A DNA stretch of 17,727 nt from the NCBI GenBank assembly GCA_039934635.1, contig JBDTLT010000102.1, forward strand, positions 1 to 17,727, given 5' to 3'. The position numbers and the translations under genes were made by a program. Source of the DNA: DATLFA01 sp039934635. GTDB lineage: Bacteria; Actinomycetota; Acidimicrobiia; Acidimicrobiales; WLNW01. The notes beneath the pieces were generated by a model. It made no database searches. It had not been told where the DNA came from and worked only from the letters and a program-made list of their open reading frames with translations. Shown here piece after piece: positions 14,139-17,727 of the stretch (within the stretch, counting starts at the first letter, position 1; each line of letters begins with the position of its first letter).

Positions 14139-15301
14139 TGGTCACCTCGGCGCAAGATAAGCGCGGACATCGTGCCCGCGACGAGACCCGGTTGGCCGGT
14201 GCTCAGCGCGACTTCGGCGCCCGGCGTTTGGCGTTCGCCGGCGTCGCCCCGTAGTTGCTGCACTGCTTCGGCAACGTGGTTGAGACCGTGCACGTAGCCC
14301 TCGGACAGATGCCCACCGTGCGGGTTGACCGGCAGCGAGCCGCCCTTGACCGTGTTGCCGTCGCGCACGAATGCCGGCGCTTCGCCCTTCTTGCAAAATC
14401 CGTAGTCTTCGAGCTGCAACAACACCAGTGGCGTGAACGCGTCGTAGAGGCAGGCCACGTCGATGTCGGCCGGGCCGACGCCGGCCATCTGGTAGAGCCG
14501 AACCGATGTGTCGGCCGCGGCCGTGACCGTGAGGTCGACGTGATGATTCGAAAAGACGTTTTGCCCGCCACCCCAGACCGCACCGGATACGAGCACGGGG
14601 CGATGGCGCAAGTCGCGCGCACGCTCGGCCGACGTGACGACCACCGCGATGGCCGCATCGGTTTCGAGGCAGCAGTCGAAGAGGCACAACGGCTCGACGA
14701 TCATCCGGGACTCGAGATAGTCCTCCATGGTGATCGGCGCGCGCATCATCGATCGGGGGCTGCGTGATGCGTTGTCGCGTTGGATGATCGCAATGCGGCC
14801 GAAGTCTTCGCGCGTCGCGCCGTACTTGTGCAGGTACTGCTGCGCCTGCACCGCGAACTGCTGCGGTGGGGTCGCGTAGCCGTAGGGCGTTTGGTACTGG
14901 TACTCGACGACATCGGGCGGCGGGCGGCCGGTGCCGCCCATGCGCCATTCGCTGCGGGCGTTGATGGCGCGCCAGCACACCACATAGTCGGCCACCCCTG
15001 TGGCCACCGCCATCGCGGCCTGCCCGACCACAGTGTGCGACGCGCTACCCCCACCGAATTGGTCGACGAAGAAGTGCGGATCGCGCAAGCCGAGCGACTG
15101 CAACACCACCGCCCCCTGCACGCTGTCACCCACGCGGTGGCAGGCCACGCCGTCGAGGTCGTGCACGGCGATGCCGGCGTCGTCACACGCTGCCGCTATC
15201 GCACGGAGCGCCAACGCCAACGTCGACACGCCGCTGTTCTTGGAAAATTCGGTGTAACCGACGCCGACGATCGCGGCGCGATCGCGCAGAGGATGAACCA
15301 T
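14135..15301 (-). CDS. Thiolase-fold protein, Ltp2-like aldolase candidate
   Basis: The 388-aa product belongs to the lipid-transfer-protein/thiolase-like family (IVGVGYTEFSK near the start). The nucleophile cysteine of thiolases is missing: the segment reads FGGGSASHT (82-90). The C-terminal catalytic region is NPHGGHLSEGY instead of the GHP and CxG signatures. Y286 (LYDAFT) and Y336 (SEGYVHG) are 50 residues apart. As I recall, the Thermomonospora curvata steroid aldolase Ltp2 uses Tyr294 and Tyr344, also 50 apart. The protein is therefore likely a retro-aldolase cutting a beta-hydroxyacyl-CoA, not a true thiolase. It overlaps the DUF35 gene by four bases and starts nine bases after the preceding amidohydrolase. 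The substrate need not be a steroid. Confidence 0.92.
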   Translation of the reverse strand: MVHPLRDRAAIVGVGYTEFSKNSGVSTLALALRAIAAACDDAGIAVHDLDGVACHRVGDSVQGAVVLQSLGLRDPHFFVDQFGGGSASHTVVGQAAMAVATGVADYVVCWRAINARSEWRMGGTGRPPPDVVEYQYQTPYGYATPPQQFAVQAQQYLHKYGATREDFGRIAIIQRDNASRSPRSMMRAPITMEDYLESRMIVEPLCLFDCCLETDAAIAVVVTSAERARDLRHRPVLVSGAVWGGGQNVFSNHHVDLTVTAAADTSVRLYQMAGVGPADIDVACLYDAFTPLVLLQLEDYGFCKKGEAPAFVRDGNTVKGGSLPVNPHGGHLSEGYVHGLNHVAEAVQQLRGDAGERQTPGAEVALSTGQPGLVAGTMSALILRRGDQ

Positions 15302-15310
15302 CGACGAGGA

Positions 15311-16426
15311 CTACAGGCCGTAGACGCGAGCGGCGTTGCCCGACACGATCTTGTCGACCGCCACCGGATCGACACCCTTGGTGAGCTTGGCCAGATGCTC
15401 TTTGGAGTTGGGCCACAGCGTGACGCTGTGCGGGTAGTCCGTCGAGAACATCGCGGTGTCGGCGAGGTACGGATAGCGCTCGATCAACTCGAAGCCCATG
15501 TAGTCGTCGAGCACGGTGACGAAGAGATTGCGTCCGAGATACTCGGTAGGTCGCAGCGTGTTTTCGAGCGAATCCTCGTCGACGAACGTCGAGCGGATAT
15601 CGAAGTTCTGCTCCATCGTCTGCGCCCAGAACGGCAGCCACGCGAAGTTGACCTCGGCGCCGACGAACTTGAGCTTTGGGTGGCGGCTGAACACACCGCT
15701 CATCACCATGTAGGTGAAGGGCTTGACCGCCGCGAAGAATCGATAGACCGTGCCGGCGGTCGTGATCTTTTGATTGATCAACTCGTCCCAGTCGGCATCG
15801 GCGGGCTTGCCGCCGAAGGTGCGGTGGAACGTCAGCGGGATGCCGGCCTCGGAGGCCCGTGCATAGAGCGGGTCGTAGTACTGCGAGTTGTACGGCTGCG
15901 CCGGAAAGCCGGGGATGAAGAAGGCCTTGGCCCCTTTGGCGACGCCGCGATCGAACTCGGCGAGGCACACGTCGAGCCCGTCGTCGACCGGGAGCATGGG
16001 CAGGCCAACGATGCGATCGGCGCCGGCACCCTGGAACTCGTCGACCATCCAGTCGTTGTACGAACGCATGCACGCGAGTGCGAGCTCACGGTCGTCTTCG
16101 ACGTAGGTGAAGATGGCGCTCGACGGATAGACGATCGATACGTCGACGCCGTCTTTGTCCATGTCGGCAACGTGGGCTTTCCCGTCCCAGTTGCCGCGCA
16201 GGATCTCGTCGAAGCGCAGGCCCGAGATCTTCTTGTTGTCGGCCGACTGGCCTGCGGTCGCCTCGATACCGAAGCTGCGTTTGGGCGCTTCGCCGCCGAA
16301 GCTCCACCCATCGCCACCGTCCGCGCAACGCATCATCTTGGGCGTGCGGTCTTTGAGCGCTGCCGGCACATTGTCGAACACATGTGGTGGCTCACAGATG
16401 TGACAGTCAGCCGAAATTACCCGCAT
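15311..16426 (-). CDS. Amidohydrolase_2 family protein (D-x-H-x-x-E subtype)
   Basis: The 371-aa product has the same signature as the protein at 710-2005: ISADCHICEPP, with D7, H9 and E12 in place of HxH. Further putative ligands are H201 (LTFHRTFGG), E258 (GAEVNFAWLP) and D330 (STDYPHS). The start ATG at 16426 has AGGGGG five bases upstream. Members are predicted soluble metal-dependent hydrolases or decarboxylases; some relatives decarboxylate aromatic acids. It follows the sulfatase after 37 bp and precedes the aldolase candidate by nine bp. It may hydrolyse a ring-cleavage product or decarboxylate an intermediate; which one is unknown. Confidence 0.9.
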   Translation of the reverse strand: MRVISADCHICEPPHVFDNVPAALKDRTPKMMRCADGGDGWSFGGEAPKRSFGIEATAGQSADNKKISGLRFDEILRGNWDGKAHVADMDKDGVDVSIVYPSSAIFTYVEDDRELALACMRSYNDWMVDEFQGAGADRIVGLPMLPVDDGLDVCLAEFDRGVAKGAKAFFIPGFPAQPYNSQYYDPLYARASEAGIPLTFHRTFGGKPADADWDELINQKITTAGTVYRFFAAVKPFTYMVMSGVFSRHPKLKFVGAEVNFAWLPFWAQTMEQNFDIRSTFVDEDSLENTLRPTEYLGRNLFVTVLDDYMGFELIERYPYLADTAMFSTDYPHSVTLWPNSKEHLAKLTKGVDPVAVDKIVSGNAARVYGL

Positions 16427-16431
16427 GTCGA

Positions 16432-16437
16432 CCCCCT
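16432..16437 (-). promoter_or_regulatory. Ribosome binding site AGGGGG of the operon amidohydrolase
   Basis: AGGGGG lies five bases before the ATG at 16426, preceded by a further A. It gives independent support for this start inside the 37-bp gap after the sulfatase. Confidence 0.7.
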
Positions 16438-16463
16438 TGGGACAGCCCGATTCGGGGGGCAGC

Positions 16464-17727
16464 CTAATCGTTCATGTAGGTCGGTATCTCTGTCGCGCCA
16501 CGGTCGTCGCCGACGACGAATACGACTTCGTGGAGTTTTCCCTGGAACGCGAACCGCCCGTCGTAGTCATTCGCCACTGCCGAGGCGCGACCCATGCCGA
16601 TCGACAGGCCGAGTGGTGCGAACGTGACACCGATGGTGGGACCGATCGTTGCCGCGGCGATCTCGTCGCCACCGACAAAGAGCCTGCCCGTACCCCGTAA
16701 GGGGCCGGTCTTTTCGAAGCCGAACGAGACAGAGAGGTTGCCGTGCGGCAAGTCCGTCGACGACCGCACGAACGAGTGGCTACCGGCGGCGTTGTAGTGG
16801 AACCGAAGGTGGCCGTCCTTGATGTAGAACGCGTAGCCCATGAGACGGTCGCCACACGCGGCGATCACACCGTCGCCCGATCCCGGCGCGCGGTCGAGCC
16901 GCGCCCGGATCTCGAACGACACGTTGCGCACATCGGGCATCGCCTCGGTCGGTACGTACGCGCCGGCGTAGTACACGAAACGCCGGCGATCCGTGATCGG
17001 GTTGGGCGGGCTCACGAGGAACCGTTCGAGGATGCGGTCGTCGAGGGGTAACACCGAGTATTTGCGCGCCTCTTGCCACCACGCATCGACGAGTTCGGCC
17101 ACGAGCAACGGATGCTCGGCCGCGACGTCGTGGCATTCGCCGACATCGCGGTCGAGGTGGTACAGCTCCCAGCGGTCGTTGTCGAACGGGGTGTTGGGCA
17201 CGTGGAAGGTCACCGCCTTCCAACCGTCGCGCCAGATGCCGCGGTTGCCGTGCATCTCGAAATACTGCGCGCCTTTGGGCGACGCCACAGTCGGGCTGTC
17301 GACGCATTTCGCGAGGCTCACGCCTTCGATCGGTTGCTGATCGATGCCGTTGATCGTGGCCGGCACCTCTACGCCGGCGAGCGCAACCACCGTCGGCAAC
17401 ACGTCGATGATGTGGCAGAACTGCGAACGGATGCCGCCGTGGTCGACGAGACGCGCCGGCCACGAGATGATCAACGGGTCACGGATGCCACCGCCGTGCG
17501 TGTTGCCCTTGTAGCGCTTGAGCGGGGTGTTGCCGACCATCGACCATCCGGTGGCGTTGACCGGCGCGGTGTTCGGGCCACCGACGTCGTCGAGCTGACC
17601 GATCTGTTCCGCGATCGAGCCGAGCGGCATCACGTTGGCCGAGCGGTACCAGTTGACATCGCCGAGTGAACCGCCTTCGCGCGTCGCACCGTTGTCGGAC
17701 ACGAGAATGACCATCGTGTCGTCGCGC
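16464..17727 (-). CDS. Sulfatase, C-terminal part (5' end beyond the window)
   Basis: About 420 residues are visible, and the reading frame stays open to the right edge. The visible part begins in the metal-site segment VSDNGA (Asp-Asn calcium ligands of S1 sulfatases). It continues with KRYKGNTHGGGIRDPLIISWP, which holds the conserved Lys and His, and then the family's FDVLPT-like HIIDVLPTVVALAG. The catalytic Cys/Ser motif that becomes formylglycine lies outside the window. The last 170 residues form a beta-rich domain (VSFEIRARLD, LRFHYNAAG, GKLHEVVFVVG) typical of the C-terminal domain of actinobacterial arylsulfatases. It would release sulfate from an organic sulfate ester. The internal ATG at 17714 is not a real start because the core fold continues upstream. 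Confidence 0.9.
   Translation of the reverse strand, partial: RDDTMVILVSDNGATREGGSLGDVNWYRSANVMPLGSIAEQIGQLDDVGGPNTAPVNATGWSMVGNTPLKRYKGNTHGGGIRDPLIISWPARLVDHGGIRSQFCHIIDVLPTVVALAGVEVPATINGIDQQPIEGVSLAKCVDSPTVASPKGAQYFEMHGNRGIWRDGWKAVTFHVPNTPFDNDRWELYHLDRDVGECHDVAAEHPLLVAELVDAWWQEARKYSVLPLDDRILERFLVSPPNPITDRRRFVYYAGAYVPTEAMPDVRNVSFEIRARLDRAPGSGDGVIAACGDRLMGYAFYIKDGHLRFHYNAAGSHSFVRSSTDLPHGNLSVSFGFEKTGPLRGTGRLFVGGDEIAAATIGPTIGVTFAPLGLSIGMGRASAVANDYDGRFAFQGKLHEVVFVVGDDRGATEIPTYMND

Larger units (their letters stand above)
8712..17727 (-). other. Eight-gene operon, 5' end outside the window
   Basis: Eight minus-strand genes are packed with gaps or overlaps, 5' to 3', of 37, 9, -4, 14, -4, 9 and 5 bp. 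They run from the sulfatase at the right edge to the Mo-hydroxylase at 8712. Two junctions are overlaps (ATGA at 12319-12322, GTGA at 14135-14138). No internal terminator or promoter is evident, so one mRNA is likely. Confidence 0.8.

Noticed and set aside
14135..15301. True acetyl-CoA acetyltransferase
   Set aside because: Neither the nucleophile cysteine nor the C-terminal Cys/His signatures of thiolases is present.
14780..16627. Long plus-strand ORF of 615 aa
   Set aside because: It is the mirror frame of the amidohydrolase and thiolase-fold genes, with the Arg/Val/Asp-rich composition typical of high-GC shadow ORFs.
1..17727. CRISPR array, insertion sequence or prophage genes
   Set aside because: No regularly spaced repeats, transposase, integrase or phage proteins were seen on either strand.

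Overview
The window looks like a piece of a high-GC actinobacterial chromosome. The evidence is strong GC bias at third codon positions, TAnnnT-type -10 boxes placed directly before start codons, hairpins without U-tracts, and protein families (D-x-H-x-x-E amidohydrolases, DUF35/thiolase-like pairs, PaaK-type ligases) that are frequent in Actinomycetota. An acidimicrobial or mycobacterial-type degrader fits, but I cannot assign a genus. Gene density is high. The largest gap without a gene is the 224 bp at 2006-2229, so no stretch over 300 bases is empty.

Layout. (1) 1-2005, minus strand: tRNA-Val(GAC), a four-helix membrane protein of unknown function, and an amidohydrolase. (2) 2006-2638: a divergent control region with a palindrome, a probable leaderless 65-aa protein on the plus strand, a 17-bp hairpin, and tRNA-Cys(GCA) on the minus strand. 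(3) 2639-4980, plus strand: alpha/beta hydrolase, HAD phosphatase-like protein and a lactonase-type amidohydrolase. The HAD gene has its own candidate promoter and an eight-codon upstream ORF. (4) 5004-8636: two divergent pairs. Acyl-CoA dehydrogenase plus hotdog thioesterase run on the minus strand; Zn alcohol dehydrogenase plus Fe(II)/2-oxoglutarate dioxygenase run on the plus strand. They share a 47-bp control region with a palindrome covering both -10 boxes. (5) 8636-8703: a 68-nt three-way-junction inverted repeat between convergent units. (6) 8712-17727, minus strand: one tightly packed operon of at least eight genes, read right to left: sulfatase (cut by the window edge), amidohydrolase, thiolase-fold protein, DUF35 protein, PaaK-type CoA ligase, a metal-ligand-poor amidohydrolase, cupin, and a molybdenum hydroxylase large subunit.

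How the genes may work together (inference). The sulfatase and perhaps the dioxygenase could remove sulfate or open a substrate oxidatively. The Mo enzyme and alcohol dehydrogenase could oxidise it. The PaaK-type ligase would activate a carboxylate to a CoA ester, and the acyl-CoA dehydrogenase would desaturate it. The thiolase-fold/DUF35 pair would cut a carbon-carbon bond, and the thioesterase would release the acid. The thiolase-fold protein has lost the nucleophile cysteine and carries two tyrosines spaced like those of the steroid side-chain aldolase Ltp2, so a retro-aldol cut is likelier than thiolysis. Together this suggests an uncharacterised catabolic pathway for a cyclic or aromatic, possibly sulfated, compound. 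The substrate cannot be read from the sequence.

The most unusual points are the aldolase-like active site, the orphan Mo subunit without its FeS and FAD partners, an operon-embedded amidohydrolase lacking most metal ligands, the compact divergent operator, the three-way-junction repeat, and the leaderless mini-ORF overlapping the HAD start.
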